DNA from: Nitrospira sp.
GTDB taxonomy: Bacteria > Nitrospirota > Nitrospiria > Nitrospirales > Nitrospiraceae
NCBI GenBank assembly: GCA_030123625.1
Contig: CP126121.1
Span: 2,892,179 to 2,956,178, forward strand
DNA: 64,000 bases
Reading direction: 5' to 3'
The notes beneath the pieces were generated by a model. The model was not told where the DNA came from. It saw only the letters and a program-made list of their open reading frames with translations, and ran no database searches. The position numbers and the translations under genes were made by a program. This document shows positions 27,270 through 38,507 of this stretch, piece by piece. Numbering within the stretch: the stretch's first letter is position 1; each line of letters starts with the position of its first letter.

Positions 27270-27295
27270 TTCGGGGATCGAAGGAGCGTCCGGTT

Positions 27296-27988
27296 ATGGG
27301 AAAGAAAATGAATGGGGCGGTCAAGAATGTCGAGTCGCGCGTCTATGGATTGCGTGAGGCCGTTGAAACCGTGAAGCGAGCGGCCTATGCGAAGTTTGAC
27401 GAGTCGGTCGATCTCGCGCTCAGGCTGGGAATCGATCCGAAGCGCTCGGATCAATTGGTTCGGGGGACGGCTTCGCTCCCCCACGGAACGGGGAAAAAGG
27501 TTCGTGTCTTGGTGTTTGCCAAGGGCGAAAAGGAGCAGGAGGCGCGGCAAGCGGGGGCCGACTATGTCGGGGCCGACGACTTGATGGAAAAAATCAAGGG
27601 CGGCTGGATGGATTTCGATTGCGCGATTTCCACGCCGGACCTTATGGCCTCCGTCGGGAAACTCGGTAAGGTGCTTGGGCCTCGCGGGCTGATGCCGAAT
27701 CCCAAAACCGGCACCGTGACCTTCGAAGTCGGAAAAGCGGTTGCCGACATCCGAAAAGGACGCGTCGAGTTCAAGGTCGAGAAGGCCGGTATCGTGCACG
27801 TGCCGGTCGGAAAAGTATCCTTCGATCCCACGAAGCTGTACGACAATGCATCGGCCATCATTGAATCCGTCATCAAGGCGAAGCCGGCCTCATGCAAGGG
27901 ACGTTATCTGAAGAGCGCCACCATCGCGAGCACGATGGGGCCCGGAGTGAAATTGGATACCGTTGCGCTGACAAAGCAGTGGAGTTGA
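27296..27988 (+). CDS. rplA: Ribosomal protein L1
   Basis: 230 residues, normal length. It contains [40 protein letters not shown] and the signature [21 protein letters not shown]. It forms the L1 stalk and in many bacteria represses its own operon by binding leader RNA. It is 26 bp from rplK and is followed by a family-B repeat rather than an obvious L10-leader structure. Confidence 0.97.
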   Translation: MGKKMNGAVKNVESRVYGLREAVETVKRAAYAKFDESVDLALRLGIDPKRSDQLVRGTASLPHGTGKKVRVLVFAKGEKEQEARQAGADYVGADDLMEKIKGGWMDFDCAISTPDLMASVGKLGKVLGPRGLMPNPKTGTVTFEVGKAVADIRKGRVEFKVEKAGIVHVPVGKVSFDPTKLYDNASAIIESVIKAKPASCKGRYLKSATIASTMGPGVKLDTVALTKQWS

Positions 27989-27999
27989 GGGGCTGTTCA

Positions 28000-28055
28000 A
28001 CGTCAAGCGTTAATCGTGAATCGTCGAAACGGTTAACGAATAACGATTCACGACG
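28000..28055. repeat. Self-complementary intergenic repeat, family B
   Basis: TCGTGAATCG (28014-28023) pairs perfectly with CGATTCACGA (28044-28053) around GGTTAACGAATAA. It fills the rplA-rplJ spacer where the L10 leader regulatory structure is often found. Confidence 0.75.
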
Positions 28056-28067
28056 AAAGAGGGAGCG

Positions 28068-29003
28068 ATGAAGAAGGAAGAGAAGGTTACGGCAGTGGCC
28101 GAGTTGACCGAAAAGTTCGGTCGCGCACGGTTGGCCATTCTGACGGAATGTGTCGGGCTTCCGGTCAACCAGGTCACCGAGTTGCGCAAGCAGCTCCGCG
28201 GAGCAAAGGCAGAATATCGAATCGTGAAAAACACACTCGCCGCGCGTGCCGCGGAGGGGACGATATTGGCCGGACTCAAGGCGCATCTCAAGGGTCCGAC
28301 CGGGGTGATCATCGGCTATGACGACCCGGTGTTGCCGACAAAGGTGCTGAAGGATTTCATCGGCGCGGAGAAGCGCGAGGAGAAGATTCGGATGACGGCC
28401 GGGGTGCTGGAAGGCAAAATCCTCCAGCCGGCTGAACTGGCCGCGGTCGCGAATCTGCCGAAGAAAGAAGTGCTCGTTGCCATGTTGCTGTCGGCCATGC
28501 AAGGGCCGATTCGTGGCGTCGTCTATACGTTGAGCGCGGTCTTGTCGAAGTTTGTGCGAGTCATTGCAGCCATTCAAGATAAACGGAAAGGAGAAGGGGA
28601 CATGCCGGCTACGGAAGGAAAATTGTCGCAAGAGGAATTGATCAAGGCGATCGAAAGCATGAGCGTGCTCGATCTTGCCGAACTGGTGAAGGGGCTTGAG
28701 GCGCGGTTTGGCGTCACGGCGGCAGCGCCGGTCGCAGTGGCTGCGGCTCCGGCGGCGGGCGGCGGGGCGGCTGCTCCTGCCGAAGAGAAAACGGCATTCG
28801 ATGTGGTTCTTGCATCGGCACCGGCCGACAAGAAAATCCAGATCATTAAGGTGGTGCGTGAGCTCACGAGTCTCGGCCTAAAGGAAGCCAAGGACCTCGT
28901 GGAGGGCGCGCCGAAGCCGGTCAAGACCGGAGTGGCCAAGGAGGAAGCCGATACGATGAAGAAGAAGCTCGAAGAAAGCGGTGCGAAGGTCGAAATCAAG
29001 TAA
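28068..29003 (+). CDS. rplJ: Ribosomal protein L10 fused in frame to L7/L12
   Basis: One uninterrupted 311-codon frame. Codons 1-178 are a full L10: [39 protein letters not shown], the [13 protein letters not shown] region and the C-terminal helix ending [16 protein letters not shown] that binds L12 dimers. Codons 179-311 are a full L7/L12. There is no stop between them; GGGGAC joins directly to ATG. L10 and L12 are normally separate, because four or six L12 copies bind each L10. An internal AAAGGAG before the L12 ATG could still give free L12. A single missing base near ATTCAAGATAA would create a TAA stop for L10, so an assembly error must be excluded. Confidence 0.85.
   Translation: MKKEEKVTAVAELTEKFGRARLAILTECVGLPVNQVTELRKQLRGAKAEYRIVKNTLAARAAEGTILAGLKAHLKGPTGVIIGYDDPVLPTKVLKDFIGAEKREEKIRMTAGVLEGKILQPAELAAVANLPKKEVLVAMLLSAMQGPIRGVVYTLSAVLSKFVRVIAAIQDKRKGEGDMPATEGKLSQEELIKAIESMSVLDLAELVKGLEARFGVTAAAPVAVAAAPAAGGGAAAPAEEKTAFDVVLASAPADKKIQIIKVVRELTSLGLKEAKDLVEGAPKPVKTGVAKEEADTMKKKLEESGAKVEIK
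28602..29003 (+). CDS. rplL: Ribosomal protein L7/L12 (internal start within the rplJ frame)
   Basis: 133 residues from the ATG at 28602, in the same frame as rplJ. AAAGGAG lies nine bases upstream, a strong ribosome-binding site that supports separate translation. The N-terminal dimerisation region ([30 protein letters not shown]) is followed by an Ala/Pro/Gly hinge and the C-terminal domain ([47 protein letters not shown]), which recruits translational GTPases. All parts are intact. Confidence 0.9.
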   Translation: MPATEGKLSQEELIKAIESMSVLDLAELVKGLEARFGVTAAAPVAVAAAPAAGGGAAAPAEEKTAFDVVLASAPADKKIQIIKVVRELTSLGLKEAKDLVEGAPKPVKTGVAKEEADTMKKKLEESGAKVEIK

Positions 29004-29014
29004 AACTGCCATTG

Positions 29015-29095
29015 GTCACTGGTGATTGATCATCGGCCGATTGTCTGAAGCACGGTTGTGTTGGTCCCGTCGGCTGAAGGCCGATGACCAGTGAC
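29015..29095. repeat. Self-complementary intergenic repeat, family D
   Basis: GTCACTGGT (29015-29023) and TCATCGGCC (29030-29038), separated by six bases, together pair perfectly with GGCCGATGACCAGTGAC (29079-29095). The hairpin lies between rplL and rpoB, where partial termination or RNA processing often tunes rpoB expression. No T-run follows. Confidence 0.7.
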
Positions 29096-29130
29096 TTCCG
29101 TTCACCGCCAACCAGCGTGGAGGAGTAGGA

Positions 29131-32100
29131 ATGTCCGAAACGACGCTACAAGAATTCGTCGAGCGGAAAGATTTTTCTCGTATTCGAACCAACATCGATA
29201 TTCCGGATCTGATCGAAATTCAGAAGCGCTCATACGAAGAGTTTTTGCAGTTCGAGGTCGAATCGGAGCGTCGGAAGGATCATGGATTGCAGGCGGCGTT
29301 GGCCAGCGTGTTCCCGATCCCGGATTATAACAATACGGCCGTGCTTGAATTTTCGAGTTACACCTTAGGGACACCAAAGTACGACGAGCGCGAATGCCTA
29401 GAACAAGGTATGACCTTCGCGGTTCCGTTGAAGCTGCGTGTCCGCCTGGTGGTGCTCGATAAGGAGGACAAGGGACCTCGCAAGAAAGTGCTCGATGTGC
29501 GTGAGCAGGAGGTCTATGTCGGTGAATTGCCGCTCATGACCGAGCGGGGAACCTTCATCGTCAACGGGACCGAGCGAGTCGTCGTTAGTCAGCTTCATCG
29601 TTCGCCGGGTGCGTCGTTTACGCATGATAAGGGTCGAACCCATGCAAGCGGCAAGGTATTGTATTCCGCTCGGATTATTCCCTATCGGGGCTCATGGCTC
29701 GATTTCGAATTCGATGCGAGGGATATTCTCTATGTGCGGATCGATCGCCGCCGAAAAATGCCGGCCACCATTCTGCTGAAAGCATTCGGTTTCTCGAGCG
29801 ACGACTTGCTGAAGATGTACTATCCTGTGGAAGAAATTCGCGTGTCGAACGGGAAAATGTTCCGCAAGCTGGATCCCGAGATCCATCATGGACTTCGGTG
29901 TTCCGCCGAGGTGACGGACAAAGGCGGCAAGGAACCGTTGGTGCGGGAAGGTGCCAGGTTGACGAAGGGGTTGATCGCCAAACTGAAAGCCTCGGGAGTG
30001 AAGGAGATTCCCTTGCTGCCTACGGAGTTGGTAGGGCGCGCCGTTCTTACGGAATTGGTCGACTCGAAGAAGAACAAGTTGGCGGAGAAAAATCAACGAT
30101 TGACGGCCGAGATGGTCGAGCACATCGTTGAAAGCGATGTGGAAGAATTCAAGGTCATTTATCTGGATATGGCGACCGCGACACCGGTGATTCTTGACAC
30201 CTTGGAGATGGAGAAAATCGGGTCGAAGGAGGAAGCGATGGTCGAAATCTACCGTCGCCTCCGTCCCGGTGAGACGCCGTCCGTCGATACGGCGAGGGCA
30301 CTGTTCGACAATCTATTCCTGAATTCCAAGCGTTACGATTTGTCTCCGGTCGGCCGGCTCAAGCTGAACAAAAAACTCGGTTTGGATTTGCCGCTCGAGC
30401 AGCGTACTCTGACCGCTCAAGACATCGTGGAGGTCATCCGCTACCTCGTCAATCTGAAGATCGGCAAAGGGGAAATCGACGATATCGATCACTTGGGTAA
30501 TCGCCGCGTGCGGTCCGTCGGCGAACTCCTGGAAAATCAATTCCGTCTGGGTTTGGTGCGGATGGAGCGAAGCATCAAGGAGCGCATGAATCTTCTTGAT
30601 ATGGAAACGGTGCTGCCGCATGACTTGATTAATGCCAAACCCGTTGTCGCGGCGGTCAAGGAGTTTTTCAGCAGCAGTCAACTGTCGCAATTCATGGACC
30701 AAACGAACCCACTGGCCGAGATCACGCATAAACGGCGCCTGTCGGCTCTTGGTCCCGGCGGACTCACGAGAGAACGGGCCGGCTTCGAAGTTCGAGACGT
30801 GCATCCGTCCCACTACAGTCGTATTTGTCCGATCGAAACGCCGGAAGGCCCCAATATCGGATTGATTACCTCGCTGGCGACCTACGCACGGATCAATCAG
30901 TTCGGATTCATTGAGGCACCCTATCGGAAAGTCGTCAAGGGACGTGTGACGGATGAAATCGAATTTCTCTCGGCGATCGAGGGTGATAAATACATCATCG
31001 CCCAAGCCAACTCAAAATTGGACGGAGCGGGCAGGTTGGTATCGGAAACCGTCTCCTGCCGGCACGGTGGAGACTTTGTCCTGGCCACTCCGGATAAGAT
31101 TGAGTACATGGACGTGTCGCCGAAGCAAGTGGTGAGTGTCGCGACCGCGCTCGTTCCGTTCCTGGAACATGACGATGCCAACCGTGCGCTGATGGGCTCC
31201 AACATGCAGCGCCAGGCGGTTCCCCTCGTGACGTCCGAGGCGCCTTTGGTTGGGACCGGAATGGAAGCGGTGGTGGCGAGGGATTCCGGGTATGTCATCC
31301 AGGCTCGGCGAGCGGGCGTCGTGGAAAGCGTCGATGCCACCCGCATCGTGGTGCGGGCCGATTCAAAGGACGGCAAGAGAGGGAAAGACTCAGGGCTGGA
31401 CGTCTATGACCTGATCAAATTCCAGCGATCGAATCAAAATACTTGCATTACACAGACTCCCGTCGTTCGGATCGGCCAGCCGGTCAAAAAAGGGCAGGTC
31501 CTAGGAGATGGACCGGCGATTGATCATGGGGAGCTCGCGCTGGGCAAGAACGTTCTTGTGGCGTTCATGCCGTGGGGGGGGTACAACTTCGAGGACGCCA
31601 TCCTGCTCAGCGAAAAATTGGTTCGCGAGGACGCCTTCACCTCGATCCACATCGAAGAGTTCGAGGTCGAAGCCAGGGATACCAAGTTGGGGAAAGAGGA
31701 TGTGACGCGGGATATCCCCAATGTCGGAGAAGAGGCGTTGAGGAATTTGGACGAGAGCGGGATCATCCGCATCGGTGCGGAGGTCAAGCCGGGCGATATT
31801 TTGGTGGGAAAGGTGACGCCCAAAGGAGAAACCCAACTGACGCCGGAAGAGAAGCTGCTCCGCGCGATCTTCGGTGAGAAGGCCGGCGATGTGAAGGATA
31901 CATCATTAACCGTGCCTCCGGGAGTGGAAGGCATCGTGGTCGATGTCAAAATCTTCTCCCGCAAAGGACTCGACAAGGATGAGCGTTCAAAGAGCATCGA
32001 GACCGACGATCAGATGAAGTTGCAGCGTGATCACCACGAAGAGCTTCGGATCATCGATGAAGAAAAGACGAAGAAGATTCGGAAGCTGTTGCTCGGCAAG

Positions 32101-33087
32101 GTGGTCGGTCGCGATCTGATGGATCCTGAGAGCGGCGATGTCATTTTGAAGAAGAAGGGGAAACTGACGGCGGAGGTACTCAGGCGATTGCCGGACGACA
32201 CGGTGCGGCATATCATTCTGAGTGATTCTGATGAGCAAAAAGAACTGGAAGATGTCGAGCGACGGGCGAAAGAGCAGATTGAAATCCTCCAGACGCTGTA
32301 TGATGAAAAGGTAGGACGCTTAAAGCGAGGGGATGAGCTGCCTCCCGGTGTCATCAAGCTCGTCAAGGTCTACATCGCCATGAAACGCAAGATTCAGGTC
32401 GGAGACAAGATGGCCGGCCGGCACGGCAATAAGGGTGTCGTGTCGAGAGTGTTACCGGAAGAAGATATGCCTTATCTGCCGGATGGGACTCCGGTGGAAA
32501 TCGTGCTCAATCCTCTGGGGGTGCCGTCACGTATGAACGTCGGGCAAATCCTGGAGACCCACCTTGGATGGGCGGCTAAGGCTTTGGGTATTCAAGTGGC
32601 CAGTCCCGTCTTCGATGGCGCTGCAGAGAAGGAAATTAAGGATCTGCTGAAAAAGGCCAAACTGCCGGTGAGCGGCCAGTCACAACTCATCGACGGCAAG
32701 ACCGGTGAACCGTTCGGAAGTCCGGTCACTGTCGGGTATATGTATGTGCTGAAGCTTCACCATTTGGTGGACGACAAGATCCATGCGCGGTCAATCGGTC
32801 CCTATTCTCTCGTGACCCAGCAGCCTCTGGGCGGCAAGGCTCAGTTCGGAGGTCAGCGGTTGGGAGAAATGGAGGTCTGGGCGTTGCAGGCTTACGGGGC
32901 GGCATCGACTCTGCAAGAGTTCCTTACCGTCAAATCAGACGATGTGCCGGGTCGATCACGCATGTATGAAGCGATCGTCAAAGGTGAGCCGTTCCTCGAG
33001 CCCGGGTTGCCTGAGTCGTTCAATGTGTTGGTCAAAGAATTACAAAGCTTGGGACTCGACGTAGAGTTGGTCAAGACACAAGACTAA
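29131..33087 (+). CDS. rpoB: RNA polymerase beta subunit
   Basis: 1318 residues, GGAGGAG eight bases upstream. The rifampicin-binding region reads [31 protein letters not shown], with the residues of drug-sensitive enzymes. The active-site loop [15 protein letters not shown], the flap segment [14 protein letters not shown] and the C-terminal [18 protein letters not shown] are all present. It follows the L12 gene and precedes rpoC by 46 bp. Confidence 0.98.
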   Translation: MSETTLQEFVERKDFSRIRTNIDIPDLIEIQKRSYEEFLQFEVESERRKDHGLQAALASVFPIPDYNNTAVLEFSSYTLGTPKYDERECLEQGMTFAVPLKLRVRLVVLDKEDKGPRKKVLDVREQEVYVGELPLMTERGTFIVNGTERVVVSQLHRSPGASFTHDKGRTHASGKVLYSARIIPYRGSWLDFEFDARDILYVRIDRRRKMPATILLKAFGFSSDDLLKMYYPVEEIRVSNGKMFRKLDPEIHHGLRCSAEVTDKGGKEPLVREGARLTKGLIAKLKASGVKEIPLLPTELVGRAVLTELVDSKKNKLAEKNQRLTAEMVEHIVESDVEEFKVIYLDMATATPVILDTLEMEKIGSKEEAMVEIYRRLRPGETPSVDTARALFDNLFLNSKRYDLSPVGRLKLNKKLGLDLPLEQRTLTAQDIVEVIRYLVNLKIGKGEIDDIDHLGNRRVRSVGELLENQFRLGLVRMERSIKERMNLLDMETVLPHDLINAKPVVAAVKEFFSSSQLSQFMDQTNPLAEITHKRRLSALGPGGLTRERAGFEVRDVHPSHYSRICPIETPEGPNIGLITSLATYARINQFGFIEAPYRKVVKGRVTDEIEFLSAIEGDKYIIAQANSKLDGAGRLVSETVSCRHGGDFVLATPDKIEYMDVSPKQVVSVATALVPFLEHDDANRALMGSNMQRQAVPLVTSEAPLVGTGMEAVVARDSGYVIQARRAGVVESVDATRIVVRADSKDGKRGKDSGLDVYDLIKFQRSNQNTCITQTPVVRIGQPVKKGQVLGDGPAIDHGELALGKNVLVAFMPWGGYNFEDAILLSEKLVREDAFTSIHIEEFEVEARDTKLGKEDVTRDIPNVGEEALRNLDESGIIRIGAEVKPGDILVGKVTPKGETQLTPEEKLLRAIFGEKAGDVKDTSLTVPPGVEGIVVDVKIFSRKGLDKDERSKSIETDDQMKLQRDHHEELRIIDEEKTKKIRKLLLGKVVGRDLMDPESGDVILKKKGKLTAEVLRRLPDDTVRHIILSDSDEQKELEDVERRAKEQIEILQTLYDEKVGRLKRGDELPPGVIKLVKVYIAMKRKIQVGDKMAGRHGNKGVVSRVLPEEDMPYLPDGTPVEIVLNPLGVPSRMNVGQILETHLGWAAKALGIQVASPVFDGAAEKEIKDLLKKAKLPVSGQSQLIDGKTGEPFGSPVTVGYMYVLKLHHLVDDKIHARSIGPYSLVTQQPLGGKAQFGGQRLGEMEVWALQAYGAASTLQEFLTVKSDDVPGRSRMYEAIVKGEPFLEPGLPESFNVLVKELQSLGLDVELVKTQD

Positions 33088-33133
33088 CCGCTTGTGTGCC
33101 GGCTGAAACCCGGCATCAGAGGAGGTCATTACC

Positions 33134-36100
33134 TTGGAAGGCGTATATACATTATTTGAAAAGCAACGGGATTCGGTGTCGTTCGATTCGATGCGGATTC
33201 GTATTGCATCGCCCGAGAAAATCCGATCGTGGTCGTATGGTGAAGTCAAGAAACCGGAAACGATCAACTATCGGTCGTTTAAACCGGAAAAAGACGGGCT
33301 GTTTTGTGCCAAGATCTTCGGTCCTACCAAGGATTGGGAGTGCAATTGCGGGAAGTACAAGCGCATGAAACACCGTGGGATCGTGTGCGACAAATGTGGT
33401 GTCGAGGTGATTCAATCCAAGGTTCGACGCGAACGGATGGGGCATATTGAGCTGGCCGCGCCCGTCGCCCATATTTGGTTCCTAAAGGGTGTCCCGAGTC
33501 GGATCGGCACCTTGCTTGATATGAGCCTCAAGCAGCTCGAGAAAATTCTCTATTTTGAAAGTTATGTGTGTGTGGATCCGGGCTCGACCGATCTGGCGGA
33601 AAAGGAATTGGTGCCGGAGGATAAGCTGCGTACTCTTGTTTCTGAGTTCGGTTCGAGCGGGTTTAAGGTCGGAATCGGTGCTGAAGCCATCCGCGACTTA
33701 CTGAGGAAGATCGATATCAATGCTCTGTGGGACGACCTACAAGTAAAGGCAAAAGCGTCGACCTCGGCGGCCATGAAGAAGAAGTACGCCAAGCGCTTGA
33801 AAGTGTTGGAGGCGTTTCGGAAATCGGGGAATAAGCCGGAATGGATGATCATGGATGTTATTCCGGTACTGCCGCCGGAGTTGCGTCCCCTGGTTCCGCT
33901 CGATGGGGGACGATTCGCCACGTCAGACCTGAACGACCTCTACCGTCGCGTCATCAACCGAAATAATCGGTTGAAACGATTGATGGAACTGAAGGCACCC
34001 GGCGTCATCATCAGGAACGAGATGCGGATGTTGCAGGAAGCCGTCGATGCGCTATTCGATAACGGTCGCCGCGGACGCGCGATTCGTGGCCCGAACAAAC
34101 GCCCGTTGAAATCGTTGAGCGACATGCTGAAGGGAAAGCAGGGGCGGTTCCGGCAAAACTTGCTGGGGAAGCGCGTCGACTATTCCGGTCGTACCGTGAT
34201 CGTCGTCGGTCCGGAGTTGCGCCTCCATCAGTGCGGCTTGCCGAAGAAAATGGCGCTGGAATTGTTTAAACCCTTCATCTTCCACAAGCTGGAAGCCAGA
34301 GGGGCGGCAACTACCATTAAGAGCGCCAAACGACTGGTCGAAAAAGAACGGCCTGAGGTCTGGGATGTCCTTGACGAAGTGATCCGGGAACATCCGGTAT
34401 TGCTGAATCGAGCGCCGACACTCCATCGATTGGGTATCCAGGCATTCGATCCTGTGTTGGTGGAAGGTAAGGCGATCAGGTTGCACCCGCTCGTCTGCGC
34501 GGCGTTCAATGCGGACTTCGATGGGGATCAAATGGCGGTGCACGTTCCATTGTCCGTTGAAGCGCAGGTGGAAGCACGGGTTCTCATGATGTCGATTAAC
34601 AACATTCTTTCCCCCGCCAACGGCAAGCCGATCGCGGTGCCGTCGCAAGATATGGTGTTGGGCTGTTATTGGTTGACGAAAGAGCGGCTAGGCACAAAGG
34701 GTGAAGGCAAGGTGTTTGGGTCTCCCGAAGAGGTGAGAATCGCCTTTGATGCGCGGGAAGTGGAAGAGCATGCGCGCATCAAGGTCCGCATTGCCGGTAC
34801 ACTAGTGCAAACGACCGTCGGTCGTGTGTTGTTGTCCGAAATTCTTCCTCCGGGCTTGCCGTTCGCGAATGCGAACAAGCTCATGACCAAAAAGGAGATG
34901 ACGAAACTCATTGACGCCGTGTATCGGCAGACCGGTCATCGAGACACTGTCGAGTTTCTGGATAAGATCAAAGACATCGGGTTTACCTATGCGACCAGGG
35001 CCGGCTTGTCGATCTGCATCGACAATATGCATATCCCGAGTAAGAAGGAAGACTTCATCGGGAAGGCGCAGCGCGAAGTGAACGAGATCGAGAAACAGTA
35101 TTCAGAAGGCTTGATCACGAACGGCGAACGATACAACAAGGTGATTGATATTTGGGCGCATGTCACTGAGCAGGTTGCCAATGAGATGATGAAGGAACTC
35201 GGGGCCGGAGGCGATCCGGCGAAGGCCGAATCCTTCAACCCGATCTTCATGATGGCCGATTCAGGCGCTCGAGGCAGCTCGCAGCAGATTCGGCAGTTGG
35301 GCGGCATGCGCGGGCTGATGGCCAAACCGTCCGGTGAAATCATCGAAACACCGATTACCGCCAATTTCCGGGAGGGGTTGACGGTGTTGCAGTACTTCAT
35401 CTCCACGCATGGTGCCCGTAAGGGCCTTGCCGACACGGCGTTGAAAACCGCCAATTCAGGTTATCTGACTCGTCGATTGGTCGATATCGCCCAGGACGTC
35501 ATTATCAACGAGATCGATTGTGGAACACGCGACGGTATTATCGTCAGCGCCTTGGTGGAAGGCGGTGAAATTATCCAGCCGTTGGAAGAGCGCATCCTCG
35601 GTCGTTTGGCGGCGGAAGATATTCGTGACCCCGTTACGGGTGAAATCATCGTGTCTTGGAATGAAGAAATCAACGAAGACTTGACGAAGTCGGTCGTTGA
35701 GGCCGGAGTCGACCGTGTCAAGATTCGTTCCGTGCTGACCTGTCAATCACCGCGTGGAGTGTGTCGTGCCTGTTATGGCCGCGATCTGGCACGAGGGCGG
35801 CTGGTGGAAAAAGGTGAGCCGGTCGGTGTCATCGCCGCGCAATCCATCGGCGAGCCGGGCACGCAGCTGACGATGCGGACCTTTCACATCGGCGGCACGG
35901 CCAGTAAGGTCGTCGAACAAACGGTGCTGGAGGCGAAGCATGCCGGGCGAATCAAGTTCATGAGTTTCGATGCCAAAAAGAACGCCGATATTCACAACGC
36001 CGGTATCGCGGTGCGGAATAAAGAAGGTGAATGGGTCGTGATGAATCGCAATACGAAGATTGCGATCGTCGACGACAGCGGGCGAGAACGTGAAAAGTAT

Positions 36101-37321
36101 CCGGTGGTGTATGGGGCCAAGATCAAGATTAAAGACGGCGATCCGGTAGTCGTCGGCCAGAAATTAGTCGAGTGGGACCCGTATTCTCTGACTATTTTGA
36201 CGGAGGTCGGTGGGAAGGTGGCGTATGGCGATATCGTCGAAGGTGTCACGATGAAGGATGAGTTCGACGAAGTGACCGGCTTATCGCGCAAGGTCATCAT
36301 TGAACATACCGGCCAGACGCTTCGCCCTCGTGTGTCGATTAAAGATGAAAGCGGCAAGACGGCCAAAGTGACCGGCGGCTCCAATGCTGTGGCGAGGTAC
36401 TTATTGCCGGTCGGTGCCCATATTTTCGTCGAGAAAGGCGCCACGGTCTATCCCGGCGATGTCTTGGCAAAGATCCCTCGTGAAACGACCAAAACCAAGG
36501 ACATCACGGGAGGTCTTCCGCGCGTGGTGGAACTGTTCGAGGCGAGGAAGCCGAAAGAGCAGGCGGTCATCACCGAAATCGATGGAGAGGTCTCTTACGG
36601 CGGTTTCGTGAAAGGCCAACGCAAAGTTCTTGTCGACAATAAGATGGGCGATGTGAAGGAATACTTTATTCCGAAGGGCAAGCACGTCAATGTCCATGAA
36701 GGTGACTGGGTGCGGGCCGGCGAGCCGTTGATGGACGGATCGGCGAATCCACATGACATTCTTGATGTGTTAGGTCCGAATGAGTTGCAGAAGTACCTTG
36801 TGGATGAGGTTCAAGACGTCTATCGATTGCAAGGAGTTTCCATCAACGACAAGCACATCGAGATCATCGTGCGGCAAATGTTGAGGAAGGTGCGGGTCGA
36901 AGATCCGGGAGACACCCAATTCTTGCCGGGCAGCCAAGTCAGCAAGAGCGTCTTCGAAAAAGAAAACGAACGGGTGCTCGCAAACGATGGGAAGCCGGCT
37001 CTGGGCAAACCCGTCTTGCTTGGGATTACCAAGGCGGCTCTCACGACGGACAGTTTTATTTCTGCGGCATCATTCCAGGAAACGACCCGCGTTCTCACCG
37101 AAGCAGCGATCAATGGGCGCGAGGACAATTTGTTGGGCTTGAAAGAAAACGTCATTGTAGGCCGATTGATTCCAGCCGGGTCGGGGTTTGAAGAGTACAG
37201 GGATACGTTCGTTATTAGTGAAAAACCGGAGGCAGCACCTCTAGGCGGTACACCTGTTCCGCCTGCTGTGTCATCTGATGCAGCTGTCTCGGTGGTTTCA
37301 GGAGAAGCTGCTCGGTCATAA
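33134..37321 (+). CDS. rpoC: RNA polymerase beta' subunit
   Basis: 1395 residues from a TTG start with AGAGGAGG upstream. The N-terminal zinc site [20 protein letters not shown], the catalytic [12 protein letters not shown] with three Asp residues, the second zinc site around [13 protein letters not shown] and the trigger-loop/bridge region ([22 protein letters not shown]) are visible. The last ~30 residues are Ala/Pro/Val rich and less conserved. It ends a transcription unit before the str promoter. Confidence 0.98.
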   Translation: MEGVYTLFEKQRDSVSFDSMRIRIASPEKIRSWSYGEVKKPETINYRSFKPEKDGLFCAKIFGPTKDWECNCGKYKRMKHRGIVCDKCGVEVIQSKVRRERMGHIELAAPVAHIWFLKGVPSRIGTLLDMSLKQLEKILYFESYVCVDPGSTDLAEKELVPEDKLRTLVSEFGSSGFKVGIGAEAIRDLLRKIDINALWDDLQVKAKASTSAAMKKKYAKRLKVLEAFRKSGNKPEWMIMDVIPVLPPELRPLVPLDGGRFATSDLNDLYRRVINRNNRLKRLMELKAPGVIIRNEMRMLQEAVDALFDNGRRGRAIRGPNKRPLKSLSDMLKGKQGRFRQNLLGKRVDYSGRTVIVVGPELRLHQCGLPKKMALELFKPFIFHKLEARGAATTIKSAKRLVEKERPEVWDVLDEVIREHPVLLNRAPTLHRLGIQAFDPVLVEGKAIRLHPLVCAAFNADFDGDQMAVHVPLSVEAQVEARVLMMSINNILSPANGKPIAVPSQDMVLGCYWLTKERLGTKGEGKVFGSPEEVRIAFDAREVEEHARIKVRIAGTLVQTTVGRVLLSEILPPGLPFANANKLMTKKEMTKLIDAVYRQTGHRDTVEFLDKIKDIGFTYATRAGLSICIDNMHIPSKKEDFIGKAQREVNEIEKQYSEGLITNGERYNKVIDIWAHVTEQVANEMMKELGAGGDPAKAESFNPIFMMADSGARGSSQQIRQLGGMRGLMAKPSGEIIETPITANFREGLTVLQYFISTHGARKGLADTALKTANSGYLTRRLVDIAQDVIINEIDCGTRDGIIVSALVEGGEIIQPLEERILGRLAAEDIRDPVTGEIIVSWNEEINEDLTKSVVEAGVDRVKIRSVLTCQSPRGVCRACYGRDLARGRLVEKGEPVGVIAAQSIGEPGTQLTMRTFHIGGTASKVVEQTVLEAKHAGRIKFMSFDAKKNADIHNAGIAVRNKEGEWVVMNRNTKIAIVDDSGREREKYPVVYGAKIKIKDGDPVVVGQKLVEWDPYSLTILTEVGGKVAYGDIVEGVTMKDEFDEVTGLSRKVIIEHTGQTLRPRVSIKDESGKTAKVTGGSNAVARYLLPVGAHIFVEKGATVYPGDVLAKIPRETTKTKDITGGLPRVVELFEARKPKEQAVITEIDGEVSYGGFVKGQRKVLVDNKMGDVKEYFIPKGKHVNVHEGDWVRAGEPLMDGSANPHDILDVLGPNELQKYLVDEVQDVYRLQGVSINDKHIEIIVRQMLRKVRVEDPGDTQFLPGSQVSKSVFEKENERVLANDGKPALGKPVLLGITKAALTTDSFISAASFQETTRVLTEAAINGREDNLLGLKENVIVGRLIPAGSGFEEYRDTFVISEKPEAAPLGGTPVPPAVSSDAAVSVVSGEAARS

Positions 37322-37419
37322 GTAAACAGCGAAATTCGGCGTCGGTATAGTTCCAATGCGTTGGAGCCGACGTTCGCGACGAGGAGGACACATTTTCCCG
37401 GTGCCGAAATTCTTCCTGC

Positions 37420-37448
37420 TTGACAGTGAGCGGTTACGTCACTATAAT
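37420..37448 (+). promoter_or_regulatory. Consensus sigma-70 promoter for the str-S10 genes
   Basis: -35 TTGACA (37420-37425), a 17-base spacer, and -10 TATAAT (37443-37448): a perfect match to the consensus in both hexamers. It lies 58 bp before rpsL. Its strength fits the long ribosomal run that follows. Confidence 0.85.
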
Positions 37449-37505
37449 CCTGCGGCTCTGCACTTGACGGTTAGTGCTTGTTTATTTTGAAAGGGTCTGA
37501 ACGCG

Positions 37506-37877
37506 ATGCCGACGATCAATCAGCTGGTTCGAAAAGGGCGGATCTTTGTAAAGGCAAAGACGAAGAGTCCTGCCCTCAAGTCGTGTCCGCAGAAGAGAGG
37601 GGTATGTCTTCGCGTATACACGACGACACCGAAGAAGCCGAATTCGGCATTGCGGAAAGTTGCGCGTGTGCGTCTCACGAACGGTATGGAAGTGACAACG
37701 TATATACCCGGTGTGGGGCACAATCTGCAGGAGCACTCGATCGTGCTTGTGCGCGGGGGCCGCGTTAAGGACTTACCAGGTGTTCGATACCATTTGGTGC
37801 GCGGTGCGTTAGATGCGGTGGGTGTGGCCGATCGAAAGCAGAGTCGTTCAAAGTATGGAGCAAAGCGGCCTAAGTAG
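37506..37877 (+). CDS. rpsL: Ribosomal protein S12
   Basis: 123 residues. It contains [41 protein letters not shown] and [12 protein letters not shown]. The [13 protein letters not shown] loop at the decoding centre has the lysine of streptomycin-sensitive ribosomes. First gene after the consensus promoter. Confidence 0.98.
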   Translation: MPTINQLVRKGRIFVKAKTKSPALKSCPQKRGVCLRVYTTTPKKPNSALRKVARVRLTNGMEVTTYIPGVGHNLQEHSIVLVRGGRVKDLPGVRYHLVRGALDAVGVADRKQSRSKYGAKRPK

Positions 37878-37922
37878 GTTCTAGGGTCTCGAAAATCATT
37901 ACATTGATTGGGATGGGTTGAT

Positions 37923-38393
37923 ATGCCACGCAGTAGGTTTTTGGGTCAGCGCGAAGTGCTTCCTGACGTGCGATACCGAGATAAACTGGTCGGGAAGTTC
38001 ATCAACACGCTGATGAGTAGCGGGAAAAAGAGTACGACGGAACGGATATGTTACGGCGCATTTGATGTTATCCAGGAAAAGACCGGCAGCGACCCGCTGA
38101 AAGTGTTCAAGGCGGCTGTGGATAATGTGAAGCCGATCGTTGAGGTCAAGTCTCGTCGGGTGGGAGGTGCCTCCTATCAGGTTCCGGTCGAAATTAGACC
38201 GGCACGCCGAGTATCGTTGGCGCTCCGTTGGTTATCGCAGTTCGCCCGTACGCGCGGCGGGAAAAGTATGCGTGAAAAGCTTGCAGCCGAGCTATTGGAT
38301 GCGTCGAACAATACGGGGGCTGCGGTTAAGAAACGGGAAGACGTGCATCGGATGGCGGAGGCCAATAAAGCGTTCGCTCATTATCGCTGGTAG
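37923..38393 (+). CDS. rpsG: Ribosomal protein S7
   Basis: 156 residues starting [15 protein letters not shown], the family's typical length; the frame is open 15 bases farther upstream but ATG 37923 fits the family. It binds the head of 16S rRNA, and is a known repressor of the str operon in other bacteria. The conserved [17 protein letters not shown] and [20 protein letters not shown] are present. Confidence 0.97.
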   Translation: MPRSRFLGQREVLPDVRYRDKLVGKFINTLMSSGKKSTTERICYGAFDVIQEKTGSDPLKVFKAAVDNVKPIVEVKSRRVGGASYQVPVEIRPARRVSLALRWLSQFARTRGGKSMREKLAAELLDASNNTGAAVKKREDVHRMAEANKAFAHYRW

Positions 38394-38402
38394 CATCATT
38401 CT

Positions 38403-38486
38403 GTGCTGCAGTTGAGCCGTGCTGCGATTCGCAGATCCGGGTGCTTCTACATCGCAGCAGTGTGATGCGGCTTAATCTGCAGCACA
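38403..38486. repeat. Self-complementary intergenic repeat, family E (GTGCTGCAG type)
   Basis: The left arm, starting GTGCTGCAGTTGAGCCG, pairs with the right arm CGGCTTAATCTGCAGCAC; GCTGCGATTCGCAG and GCAGCAG inside add further pairing. It fills the rpsG-fusA spacer. Only one copy was seen. Confidence 0.65.
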
Positions 38487-38507
38487 AGTGTTTTTAGGGG
38501 AGTTGAA

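Noticed and set aside
29015..29095. Rho-independent terminator between rplL and rpoB
   Set aside because: Good stem but no T-run on either side; rpoB must also be expressed from upstream, so listed as a hairpin repeat.
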